A stretch of DNA of 64,000 nucleotides from Bacillota bacterium (GCA_023437365.1 JAEZGK010000073.1:62001-126000); one strand, 5' to 3'. Shown: positions 56,101 through 62,642, numbered from the stretch's first letter. The notes: generated by a model from the sequence alone, not told the origin. A program made the numbers and translations.

Positions 56101-56880
56101 AGGGAGAAAATAGGCGATCAGATTGGCAATGGTCGCATCTGTGTTTCATATGTTGATGAAATCAAAGGAATTGAATTTGACAAGGTCTATGTAGTTCCAA
56201 ATGGAATGACAACAAACGAAAAATACATTGCATATACGAGAGCCTTATCTGAACTAACTATAGTCTTTGATGAAGAACTAGAAGAGAAAATAAGAGAACA
56301 TGAAGAAGAAAAACAGAAGGCAGCGGAAAAGGTAGTAAAGAAGGCTTTAGAGCCAGAAGACTTAAAAAGAGATATGGCCAAAAAGACTAATGTTAAATTT
56401 GGAAAGGTAAAGACCAGCAAAGGAAAAGCATTAGAGTATGTTGATAGTGAAATTGTCTATTCCTGTAGTTGTAAAAGATGCGGAAAGAAAATTGAATTAA
56501 CAATCAAGGAAGTCAGAAAGTTAGAAGAGAAGAATTATGATCTTCCAAAGACTTGTAAGGAATGCAAAAGTGCTCTTGCAGAGGAAATTACCGTAGGACA
56601 GTGTGGTGGTTGCGGGAAGAAATTTGTTATGACTCGTAGCAAATTTGAACACTTAAAAGCACAAAATTCATTGCCAAAATATTGTGTGGACTGCACTCAA
56701 AAAATATATGTGAAAAAAGCTGAAAAGTCTCACAAAATATTTAAAACCTGTAAATGTATTGTCTGTGGGAAAAAATTTGACATTACATATGGTGAGAAAG
56801 AGCATATTGAAGAAAATGGATGGAAACTGCCAACTCGTTGTTCGAAGTGCAGAAAGAAGAAGAGAGATTTATTTAACTGA
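53116..56880 (+). CDS. HelD/UvrD-like SF1 helicase with three C-terminal zinc-ribbon repeats
   Basis: 1254 residues, starting two bases after the previous stop. The N-terminal 590 residues include Cys pairs (CKIHK...CPDC at about 115-145; CQCEKC at about 235). The SF1 core begins TIQENQNSIVDM...VQGCAGSGKTVVLLQRLSAL (Walker A about 594), followed by ICIDEGQDLS (about 860), NENFRNTNQI and YIAYTRALS (about 1038). The TIQ.NQN entry to Walker A is like HelD, which releases RNA polymerase from DNA. Residues about 1115-1250 contain three repeats of the form CxxCGKKF.(T/I).....HL....LP..C..C. This domain mix is not in the described DISARM set. Confidence 0.82.
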   Translation: MAFYYYTSDKIQEIDPEAIPDSFIDYYQDLSDDMRLEIAKYHPDLYAKIEKKSKDPEETDFDLFDDSNLSLEEQRIIDKWESISIRAWHQDAVTVEVLVCKILPDSIHRCKIHKRDLIKKQIRYVDMRGSVYGHYGYLCPDCMDLYVEESKIGGIIDNLDKRGIKMWIQPLEDTLQEWEEYVDPIEITDETVIYIPEKWADVDMVCPSDGGKLTEDAYKKVYKDREVRFDACQCEKCKKLMMRNSLAQQLDLNCGKIGVPEIEFSKIKPEVKKNIVYRAAYKPDYFIQNGIKTEYDYDERGWEELPESVIFVVSYSRVCTFEDHDTDDALVLVNVQEKKGGSKKYLVLVGYCKDCGKYYIAQEDYAIIYGAGRPAVTVYDDTNSNYYIQSGSVFDDEKMHLNELECKFDARINEIKADSRYVSQYAVTSGYYDDGGLTYKKEKSRELQEEIDEITEFIPKPYGYRVDLTFASETKNYYLGAVDIEIDGERVFSFNSPEGRGMVNYRTIELMVDGAKHSVKRRRQFDIDNATLFGYMEQSDEDAIFREGLTDPYLVKVLNIRKQQHQLVDIMFTIQENQNSIVDMPLSEEIIVQGCAGSGKTVVLLQRLSALKYGNESFDFDRVMILTPNDNFNVHIKGLASSLQLRYVDRFSVEDYYISLLLKYDASFKLKYAISDEMNVNQTYVDYMYSDEFLEVFQETFDSTLYSLKKLYEEVLSYIPIVLKETEQNPDWDNYIIDMIDKIAVYNTVFERHIYKSSDKKTLEGGNEKYDVLLSDDLTNEDREIIRVFLKKIDGYTVKSIYNAVYESASNKADDILYRRTGKHYLGSARGTHRYDLYLQLHFAVELYRKTVGNNNLICIDEGQDLSVNEYRLIKKINGEKLIFNIYGDTNQLLKPGRGIHDWDVLKTVIENPHHFSLNENFRNTNQITQFCNDTFKMNILQTGVDGHKVNEIIRNKLESMLAELSIEDDRVVILLPRQVKKKEYIDLERLPMALREKIGDQIGNGRICVSYVDEIKGIEFDKVYVVPNGMTTNEKYIAYTRALSELTIVFDEELEEKIREHEEEKQKAAEKVVKKALEPEDLKRDMAKKTNVKFGKVKTSKGKALEYVDSEIVYSCSCKRCGKKIELTIKEVRKLEEKNYDLPKTCKECKSALAEEITVGQCGGCGKKFVMTRSKFEHLKAQNSLPKYCVDCTQKIYVKKAEKSHKIFKTCKCIVCGKKFDITYGEKEHIEENGWKLPTRCSKCRKKKRDLFN

Positions 56881-56948
56881 TCAGAAATTGAGCTCGATCG
56901 AGATAGAATTTGGAGAGTGAATAAATCTAATTGAAGAGAGGTAATCAT

Positions 56949-57926
56949 ATGCCTGAAGAGAAAAGCAAAAAAGGAAGGTTGTTAGCATTACAGCAGTACC
57001 TATATCATTATACAGATGAAAATCATCCGGTATCCACACAGGAGTTGATTGAAGCGATGGAGGACATGGGATATAGCGCGAACCGTAAGACTATCAAAGA
57101 TGATATTGATACTCTGACAAAATTTAACAATGATGTTATCACCAATGTGTCTAGGGGAAACTCCTTTTTCATGGGTAGTCGTCATTTTGAAATTCCAGAG
57201 CTCAAGTTGCTTGTTGATGCCGTATCCTCGTCACGATTTATTAGTGCCGGAAAAAGCGAGAATCTAATTGAGAAGCTGACTTCGTTGGCCAGCGTTTATC
57301 AGAAGGAGCAAATCACTCCGAGAATATTTACAGCTGACCGTATTAAGACAGATAATCCGCAGCTCTATTATGTTGTGGACAAGTTGATTGAAGCAGTTCT
57401 GTCGGGCAAGAAGGTACGATTTCAGTATCAAGAATATGATGCTGAAAAGCAAAAGGTACTTCGCAATAACGGTGAGATTTATATAAATAGTCCATATGGA
57501 TGTTTATGGAACGACGACAATTACTATCTGATTGGTTATTCAGACAAATGGAGAAAAGTGGTAACCTTCCGTATAGATAGGATCATTGATCTTGAGCTAC
57601 TGAATGAAGTCGCAGTTTCGGAACCAGAGGGATTTACTATCGCTGATTATGTGAAGACAACCATTGAGATGTACGATGGCGAAGAGCAGGAAGTCGAGCT
57701 GATTTGTGATAATGAACTTATGAAGGTGGTTATTGATAAATTCGGTGCTGGTATCAAAACAGAAAGAATTTCGGGGACACAGTTTAAGGCTAAAGTGAAT
57801 GTGGCAGCAAGTAGTACTTTTTATGCTTGGGCATTCCATTTCGCTGGACAAATGAGAATTGCAGGCCCAGAGAGTGTAAAACAGGAGTATATGGAGATGG
57901 CCAAGAAGGTGTTGGAGGTTGAATAG
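56949..57926 (+). CDS. WYL-domain transcriptional regulator
   Basis: 325 residues from ATG 56949 (GAGAGG, 7-nt spacing). The N-terminal HTH (RLLALQQYLYHYTDENHPVSTQELIEAMEDMGYSANRKTIKDDIDTL) is followed by the WYL domain at about 150-215 (NSPYGCLWNDDNYYLIGYSDKWRKVVTFRIDRI; the W-Y-L core appears as NYYLIG) and a C-terminal extension. WYL proteins sense nucleic acid or nucleotide ligands and often repress defence islands. Being inside the array, 68 bases after the helicase gene, it is the best candidate for autoregulation of the cluster. Confidence 0.9.
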   Translation: MPEEKSKKGRLLALQQYLYHYTDENHPVSTQELIEAMEDMGYSANRKTIKDDIDTLTKFNNDVITNVSRGNSFFMGSRHFEIPELKLLVDAVSSSRFISAGKSENLIEKLTSLASVYQKEQITPRIFTADRIKTDNPQLYYVVDKLIEAVLSGKKVRFQYQEYDAEKQKVLRNNGEIYINSPYGCLWNDDNYYLIGYSDKWRKVVTFRIDRIIDLELLNEVAVSEPEGFTIADYVKTTIEMYDGEEQEVELICDNELMKVVIDKFGAGIKTERISGTQFKAKVNVAASSTFYAWAFHFAGQMRIAGPESVKQEYMEMAKKVLEVE

Positions 57927-57930
57927 ACAA

Positions 57931-59319
57931 ATGAAGACGCATGAATTATCATCATCAGATGATAATATTATTGAAACACTACAGAAAGATCCAATACAAA
58001 GAAATAAGGATCTGTTTAGGTTTCTTGAAATACTCAATAGTATAGATTTCAGCTGTTCAATAGCATTGGATGGCGATTGGGGATCGGGGAAAACATTCTT
58101 TGTTAAGCAGGCAAAAGCTATTTTTGAGGTTAATAATCCTATGTATACTGGTAAAGATACACGGAGCTTGAAAACTTTATGGGAAACATTTGCAGCTAAG
58201 AGAGGTGTTGAGTTGGAAAGTTCTGTAGCAATTTATTATGATGCATGGATGAACGATAACGATGTCGATCCAATACTATCCATTATATATGAAATAATCA
58301 AGCAAACCGGAACAGATTACATAATAAAGCCTGGTATAAATACAAAAGAGATAATTGGCAGCATAGCATCAGGAATTGTTGATCATTTTACAGGTGTCGG
58401 AATTAAACAGTACTTTGATGCCTGCAAACGAGAAGATTATTTTAAGGACATAAAAGATGATAAAGAATTACATCAGCAGATATTATCCTTTTTCGAGGTG
58501 GTCTTAGCTGAAAGAGGAAATCGACTAGTATTGTTTATTGATGAATTAGATCGATGTAAACCAGATTATGCAGTACGACTCTTAGAAAGAATAAAGCATT
58601 ACTTTAATAATAATAGAGTAACTTATGTGTTTGCCATAAATTCCAGTGAACTACAGCACACAATAAAGAGATATTACGGAGAAGGATTTGATGCAACAAG
58701 ATATTTAGATCGCTTTTTCGACCTAAGAATTTCTATGCCAAAACCGGATTTGCGGAAATATTTCGATTTAATTGGATTTCCGGATACCGGTTATGTTGTT
58801 GATAATATGTGTGAAAATGTTATTGAAAAATATGGATTTAGCTTAAGAGAGACGGAACGTTTTCTCAGAATTGTTAAAATGGCTGTTTACAATGCAATTC
58901 ATAATGGCAAATTATCTGGTGCAGGCTTTTCTGAAGAAAAGGGAAGGGCGTTTATAGCAACATATTTCGCTCCAATTTTGCTAGGAGCTAAAGTGGCGGA
59001 TATTGATGCATTCAAAAGATTTATTTCGGGGAAAGACAGCTCCCTAGTTATGAAAATTAAAGGAGAAGATGAGGGGAATAAGTATGATATCTACATGCTG
59101 CGAAATGATGAAACATTTGATGTGAATATAGAAAATAAAAAATGTGTTAAGTTTAAGGACAAGTTACAAGAAGTATATGACGCAATCTTTGTAGAGAAAT
59201 ATACTAGTGGCATCTATGAAAAACATGTAGGTAATATGAGTTTTTCAAAAGAAAGCAAAGGTTATTTGCTTGACATAATTAATCTGTTTTCGAATCTTAC
59301 AGTATTAGATGGAGATTAA
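57931..59319 (+). CDS. KAP-family P-loop NTPase
   Basis: 462 residues from ATG 57931; a TTG at 57919 inside the preceding gene is the alternative. Walker A DGDWGSGKTFFVKQA (about 48), a KAP-typical insertion, then Walker B LVLFIDELDRCKPDYAVRLLERIKHYF (about 200-225) and sensor VFAINSSELQHTIKRYYGEGFDATRYLDRFFDLRI. KAP NTPases occur in prokaryotic anti-phage loci and are often membrane-linked by TM insertions. No strong TM stretch is visible here. It is the last gene of the array and ends just before a strong terminator. Confidence 0.88.
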   Translation: MKTHELSSSDDNIIETLQKDPIQRNKDLFRFLEILNSIDFSCSIALDGDWGSGKTFFVKQAKAIFEVNNPMYTGKDTRSLKTLWETFAAKRGVELESSVAIYYDAWMNDNDVDPILSIIYEIIKQTGTDYIIKPGINTKEIIGSIASGIVDHFTGVGIKQYFDACKREDYFKDIKDDKELHQQILSFFEVVLAERGNRLVLFIDELDRCKPDYAVRLLERIKHYFNNNRVTYVFAINSSELQHTIKRYYGEGFDATRYLDRFFDLRISMPKPDLRKYFDLIGFPDTGYVVDNMCENVIEKYGFSLRETERFLRIVKMAVYNAIHNGKLSGAGFSEEKGRAFIATYFAPILLGAKVADIDAFKRFISGKDSSLVMKIKGEDEGNKYDIYMLRNDETFDVNIENKKCVKFKDKLQEVYDAIFVEKYTSGIYEKHVGNMSFSKESKGYLLDIINLFSNLTVLDGD

Positions 59320-59380
59320 TAACAAGTTACTGAGAATAAGAGATATGGTATAGAGAATTTCTGATGAACAGTAAAAGAAA

Positions 59381-59417
59381 ATAGAGCTGGTCGATAAATT
59401 GACCAGCTCTATTTTGT
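59381..59417 (+). terminator. Terminator closing the defence array
   Basis: ATAGAGCTGGTC, 8-base loop, GACCAGCTCTAT, then TTTTG. A perfect 12-bp stem. Confidence 0.92.
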
Positions 59418-59466
59418 TAACCAAACCAATATTGCAATTAATTTAGAAAGTGATATACTGATTTGT

Positions 59467-59485
59467 AGGAAGCAGCCTGCTTCCT
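59467..59485 (+). promoter_or_regulatory. Perfect palindrome before the lexA-like gene
   Basis: AGGAAGCAG-C-CTGCTTCCT, 17 bases before the ATG. A perfect dyad of this kind is a natural operator for the LexA-like protein itself, although it differs from the firmicute SOS box. Confidence 0.6.
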
Positions 59486-59502
59486 TTAGAAAGGAGCGGC
59501 GT

Positions 59503-60105
59503 ATGAGATACAAATCATTAGATTTGATGAACTCCATTCAGGAATTTGTGGAGAAATATTATATGCAAAATCGCCACTCACCGTCCACTACGGAAATAGC
59601 GGAAGAGGTTGGAATTGCCCGGGGAACTGCCCATAAGTACCTGGTTGCCATGAAAGAAAATGGCATGATCCAGTACGATGGTGAGAGTATTAGCACGGAC
59701 AAGACTGAAAAGATAGATGTAGAGCTGACAAGTGTTACGATTCTCGGATCGGTGTCCTGTGGCATCCCACAGCTGGAGGAAGAGTATGCGGAGGGATTTG
59801 TATCACTGCCGGTTTCTATGTTTGGAAAAGGAGAGTTCTTTTTCCTGCGAGCAAACGGAGATTCTATGATTGATGCCGGCATCGATGATGGAGATCTGGT
59901 TCTGATCCGTAAGCAGTCTGAAGCCAAGGAAGGTCAGATTGTGGTTGCTTTGGTTGAGAACGAAAATACCTTGAAGCGTTTCTATATGGACAAAGATAAT
60001 CATTGCATCAGGCTTCATCCTGAGAATAAAAAGATGATGGACATTATTGTATCGACCTGTAAGATTCAGGGAGTGGCAGTAAAGGTGATCAAATCCCTAG
60101 AATAG
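59503..60105 (+). CDS. LexA/CI-like S24 autocleaving repressor
   Basis: 200 residues. The winged helix is SPSTTEIAEEVGIARGTAHKYLVAMKENGMI (about 26-57). The self-cleavage bond is Cys86-Gly87 (SVSCGIP), with catalytic Ser121 (GDSMIDAGI) and Lys158 (NTLKRF). Cleavage stimulated by RecA filaments would relieve repression after DNA damage. Being inside a mobile element next to other regulators and the integrase, it is more likely the element's induction switch than the host SOS repressor. ATG follows AAAGGAG. Confidence 0.9.
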   Translation: MRYKSLDLMNSIQEFVEKYYMQNRHSPSTTEIAEEVGIARGTAHKYLVAMKENGMIQYDGESISTDKTEKIDVELTSVTILGSVSCGIPQLEEEYAEGFVSLPVSMFGKGEFFFLRANGDSMIDAGIDDGDLVLIRKQSEAKEGQIVVALVENENTLKRFYMDKDNHCIRLHPENKKMMDIIVSTCKIQGVAVKVIKSLE

Positions 60106-60128
60106 TGAGTCTGATGCCCATAAGCTTG

Positions 60129-60178
60129 TTTCGGCAGCCAGCATGATTTATCCATGCAATAGAACATGGCTGCCGAAA
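60129..60178 (+). other. Two-tier stem-loop after the lexA-like gene
   Basis: TTTCGGCAGCCA/TGGCTGCCGAAA is a perfect 12-bp stem with an inner GCATG/CATGC hairpin. It lies 23 bases past the stop and has no T-run. It is a terminator without tail, or a structured RNA or DNA site. Confidence 0.65.
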
Positions 60179-60251
60179 TCCCATCAACGGTTTTACTTTC
60201 CCTGAATCCGAATGAGAGTTACTTGAAAATGTTATTATTTGGAGAAATGCA

Positions 60252-60470
60252 TTGGTGAGCGAACCAAAAAAAGAAAAGAAGTATTGCGCGTGCTGTCCAT
60301 GCTGTGGCAATCTTTTACAAAAAAGCGTAGTGGCAAATTCTGAGCTGAAATGCGGAAAATGTAGTTCAGAGCTGGTAGTACTTGTAGAGAATGGAATTGT
60401 AACAGTATTTGAAACTAGTAGAGACACAGAACAGGCAAGGGAGAAGTTCAAAAAGAGATCTAGCTTATAA
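60252..60470 (+). CDS. Com-like small zinc-ribbon protein, copy 1
   Basis: 72 residues from TTG 60252 or GTG 60255 after GGAG. The core YCACCPCCGNLLQKSVVANSELKCGKCSSELVVLVENG has two CxxC knuckles about 20 apart. The layout is like phage Mu Com (C.NC.KLLF.A...EI.CPRC), an RNA-binding translational activator. The C-terminal Lys/Arg-rich tail (REKFKKRS) would suit nucleic-acid binding. A second copy lies at 61666-61836. Each is directly followed by the same structured RNA element, so protein and RNA probably work together, which is inference. Confidence 0.65.
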   Translation: MVSEPKKEKKYCACCPCCGNLLQKSVVANSELKCGKCSSELVVLVENGIVTVFETSRDTEQAREKFKKRSSL

Positions 60471-60559
60471 TAAGGAAATCGCTTTATTGCGTAAGCCGGA
60501 TATAGCTACAGCTGATATGAACCCTAAATTAATCATTGAAACTTAAAATTGAATATATT

Positions 60560-60808
60560 GAGACATTGGAGGAATCGACATATTGGGCAGAGGCTCCTGA
60601 ACAGATCGGGAACACTGTGAACCCTCAGAGTCGGCACCGATGGTCAAAAGTATTGTAAAGAGCTGAATTTAACAGAGGCTATGCGTGAAAATGAGATGAC
60701 ATAGCACGGAATTATTAGGAGCCTACAAAACGGAAAACAACCTTTCTAATCGATAGAAAAATCTATTTATAGTAGGTGTTTATGTGTACGTTTTGTGGGC
60801 TCCTTTTT
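60560..60808 (+). ncRNA. Structured RNA element, copy A
   Basis: The first 177 nt (60560-60736) match copy B at 171 positions with no indel. Visible helices are GCTATG/CATAGC (about 60681-60708), ATCGG/CCGAT (about 60612-60640) and a closing stem AGGAGCCTACAAAACG/CGTTTTGTGGGCTCCT with a T-run, which is an intrinsic terminator. The 52-base loop of that stem holds its own hairpin (TTTCTA/TAGAAA) and is unrelated to copy B. No coding frame is conserved across the copies. AGGCTCCT (about 60592) could alternatively pair with AGGAGCCT, suggesting a switch between terminated and read-through forms. No promoter box was assigned. Confidence 0.65.
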
Positions 60809-60822
60809 GCTCTTTCAAAAAA

Positions 60823-60900
60823 CTATATCTCAAAATGGGATATAGTATTGACGAAAAAAGAATATCGTGCTAAAATGACATTATCTCAAAATGAGGTATT
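60823..60900 (+). promoter_or_regulatory. Promoter with twin operators for the 60946 gene
   Basis: TTGACG (60848-60853), 17 bases, TAAAAT (60871-60876). Operator 1 (60823-60845) is a 23-bp near-palindrome with arms CTATATC/GATATAG around CAaaaTG. Operator 2 (60882-60898) has TATCTCA-AAA-TGAGGTA. Their centres are 56 bases apart, about five helical turns, flanking the promoter. This is the arrangement of cooperative XRE/CI-type repression. Confidence 0.75.
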
Positions 60901-60945
60901 GATTTTATAATGTAAAATAAACAAAACAGAAAGTGAGGTTGCTAT

Positions 60946-61650
60946 ATGAGACAGATAACGAGTAAATTTTTTGACAGTAGCACGATTGAGCAGAATACAG
61001 ATACTATTGCAGTAATGGATTTTATTGCTAGCCCTGAAAGTGTGAACAAGATGATTAATGCTTCAAATGCACATTATCCTGCATTATCTGGCATTGTAGT
61101 TGAATTAGAAGAAAAATTTGGGGATTGTGAAGGTTTTCCACTTAATCATAATGCCGCAGATAAAAACGCAAAAAATAGAAGGAACGTGGGTTGGATGATT
61201 CGTTTTGTAATGCGCGAATTTGGGTATTATCCAATCGAATACAGCGATCGAACAAGAATTGGAAGCAATTCGGGATCAAAATATTTTGGAAATGCTTCCT
61301 TATATGAGAAAACCACGGATGATTCAACCTATCTCCTTTGCAATTCAACGATGATAATGAGTAGGGATTGGACTTCGTCAAATGTTAAACTCGAAAAAAA
61401 TGATATGGATTATCTGACGATAAAAAATAATATGAAGAATATAAAGGCTAGAATCACAAAGCTGTCAATTAACATTGATTCTTTTGCAAGTTATTTACGA
61501 AGAACTGGTTTTAACAATTGTATAAGTAATTTTGATGTAAAGCGCTTTATAAATGGGCAGCTTGTGCCATGCTTAGAATTGTATGAAGCTATGAATCGAG
61601 CGCTCACATTATTTGAAACATTTGATGCATTCAGTGAAAAGATAAAGTAA
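60946..61650 (+). CDS. Unknown 234-aa protein between the two RNA elements
   Basis: No family recognised. The central block RRNVGWMIRFVMREFGYYPIEYSDRTRIGSNSGSKYFGNASLYEK (about 85-128) is well ordered, and the C-terminal half looks helical (KNIKARITKLSINIDSFASYLRRTGFNNCISNFDVKRFINGQLVPCLELYEAMNRAL). The C-terminal part could hold an XRE-like HTH (NCISNFDVKRFINGQLVPCLELYEAM). ATG follows GTGAGG, behind a twin-operator promoter, so it is tightly repressed and probably an inducible effector or regulator. The TAA is followed at once by the ribosome-binding site of the second Com-like frame. Confidence 0.65.
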   Translation: MRQITSKFFDSSTIEQNTDTIAVMDFIASPESVNKMINASNAHYPALSGIVVELEEKFGDCEGFPLNHNAADKNAKNRRNVGWMIRFVMREFGYYPIEYSDRTRIGSNSGSKYFGNASLYEKTTDDSTYLLCNSTMIMSRDWTSSNVKLEKNDMDYLTIKNNMKNIKARITKLSINIDSFASYLRRTGFNNCISNFDVKRFINGQLVPCLELYEAMNRALTLFETFDAFSEKIK

Positions 61651-61665
61651 TAAGGGGGTGTTCAA

Positions 61666-61836
61666 ATAAATTATAATAATAAATCGGAGAGGAAAAAATA
61701 TTATGTGTGCTGCCCTTGCTGTGGAAATCTTCTGCAAAAAAGTGCATATGCAGAAACAGAAACTAAATGCAATAGATGTTCTGCAGATATAGAAATTATC
61801 GTAAAAGACAGTGCAGTCACAGTTTTTGAAAAGTAA
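61666..61836 (+). CDS. Com-like small zinc-ribbon protein, copy 2, with no standard start codon
   Basis: The frame encodes YVCCPCCGNLLQKSAYAETETKCNRCSADIEIIVKDSAVTVFEK, clearly homologous to copy 1 (CCPCCGNLLQKS..A..E.KC..CS). It opens after a stop at 61651 and contains no in-frame ATG, GTG or TTG before the first Cys codons other than the GTG in YYV-CC, which would remove the basic N-terminus. AAGGGGGTG lies 5 bases before an in-frame ATA at 61666, so an ATA start coupled to the upstream stop is possible. Loss of the start, making this a pseudogene, is the alternative. Confidence 0.5.
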   Translation: MNYNNKSERKKYYVCCPCCGNLLQKSAYAETETKCNRCSADIEIIVKDSAVTVFEK

Positions 61837-61865
61837 AAATCGATAAACATATAATTTAATACAAT

Positions 61866-62116
61866 GAGACATTGGAGGAATCGACATATTGGGCAGAAGC
61901 TCCCGAACAGATCGGGAACGCTGTGAACCCTCAGAGTCGGCACCGATGATCAAAAGTATTGTAAAGAGCTGAATTTAACAGAGGCTATGTGTGAAAATGA
62001 GATGACATAGCACGGAATTATCAGGAGCCTACAAAACGGAAATCAACTTAGCTATAGACAGAGTAGATCTGTCAGTAGTGAGTATTGTTGGCATACGTTA
62101 TGTAGGCTCCCTTTTT
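61866..62116 (+). ncRNA. Structured RNA element, copy B
   Basis: Same 177-nt constant part as copy A (61866-62042) with six transitions. One of them (C to T) extends the GCTATG/CATAGC helix to GCTATGT/ACATAGC. The closing stem AGGAGCCTACAAAACG/CGTTATGTAGGCTCCC ends in a T-run. Its loop is different from copy A and contains GACAGA/TCTGTC. It follows the second Com-like frame by 29 bases, as copy A follows the first by 89. Confidence 0.65.
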
Positions 62117-62120
62117 GCGC

Positions 62121-62260
62121 GTTCCTACAAGCGTAGTAGATTCTGGGAATGTAATATGTGGGTGCTTTCAAACAAAGCATTACATTCCCAGAATCTATTG
62201 CGCGACAGCGCGACATGAGCAAGGATTGTTTGCAATCCTGCGAATGCAGCTTGTAGGAAC
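62121..62260. repeat. 140-bp cloverleaf-like inverted-repeat element
   Basis: The outer arms GTTCCTACAAGC (62121-62132) and GCTTGTAGGAAC (62249-62260) are perfect. Inside are a 19-bp perfect stem TAGATTCTGGGAATGTAAT (62137-62155)/62179-62197 with a further GCTTT/AAAGC in its loop, a GCGC/GCGC hairpin at 62200-62211, and a GGATTG/CAATCC hairpin at about 62223-62238. It begins four bases after the T-run of copy B. It could be a MITE, a single-strand origin or attachment-type DNA structure, or an RNA. No target-site duplication is evident. Confidence 0.7.
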
Positions 62261-62306
62261 ATCAATGGTTGTATTTCCGGTTTGTGCTCCGGAATGGAGA
62301 GGGAAT

Positions 62307-62642
62307 ATGACTAAGAATATTGATACAGCAACAATTGGAGGGAGAATTAAATACTGTAGAATTAAACAAGAACTTAGCCAGGAGGAACTGGCAGAGATGC
62401 TTTTTACAACAAAGCAGATGATTTCGGCTTATGAAAATGAAAAGGTAGAGCTAAAGTGCAACATGCTCCTTGATTTTGCAAAGAGCTTAAATGTGTCAGC
62501 TTCTTATCTGTTAGAAGGTAGGGTCGATCAGGCACCAGAGAATAAGCAGCTTTCTGAGCTAATGCGCACATTCCTGGAATTGGGAGATGCAAAGCTACAA
62601 GCTGTTGCATTAGCACAGATCATGGCATTAGCACAGCTATAA
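62307..62642 (+). CDS. XRE-family (Cro/C1) repressor
   Basis: 111 residues from ATG 62307 after GGAGAGGG. A longer frame from TTG 62115 would run through the cloverleaf element and is rejected. The HTH is IGGRIKYCRIKQELSQEELAEMLFTTKQMISAYENEKVELKCNMLLDFAKSLNVSASYLLEG (about 10-70), followed by a short helical tail. It is a candidate repressor for the twin operators at 60823-60900, whose dyads with AAA centres are typical of this family, but that link is inferred. Confidence 0.88.
   Translation: MTKNIDTATIGGRIKYCRIKQELSQEELAEMLFTTKQMISAYENEKVELKCNMLLDFAKSLNVSASYLLEGRVDQAPENKQLSELMRTFLELGDAKLQAVALAQIMALAQL

Noticed and set aside
60612..60645. The stretch AGTCGGCACCGAT in the RNA elements resembles the 3' hairpin of Cas9 tracrRNA
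   Set aside because: No cas gene or CRISPR array is in the window and the similarity is a few bases only.
62121..62260. Retron msr-msd transcript
   Set aside because: The inverted outer arms and long stem would fit, but no reverse transcriptase gene is present in the window, so only a structured element is called.
62115..62306. Extended N-terminus of the XRE repressor from TTG 62115
   Set aside because: It runs through the inverted-repeat element; the ATG at 62307 has a strong ribosome-binding site and gives the normal protein length.
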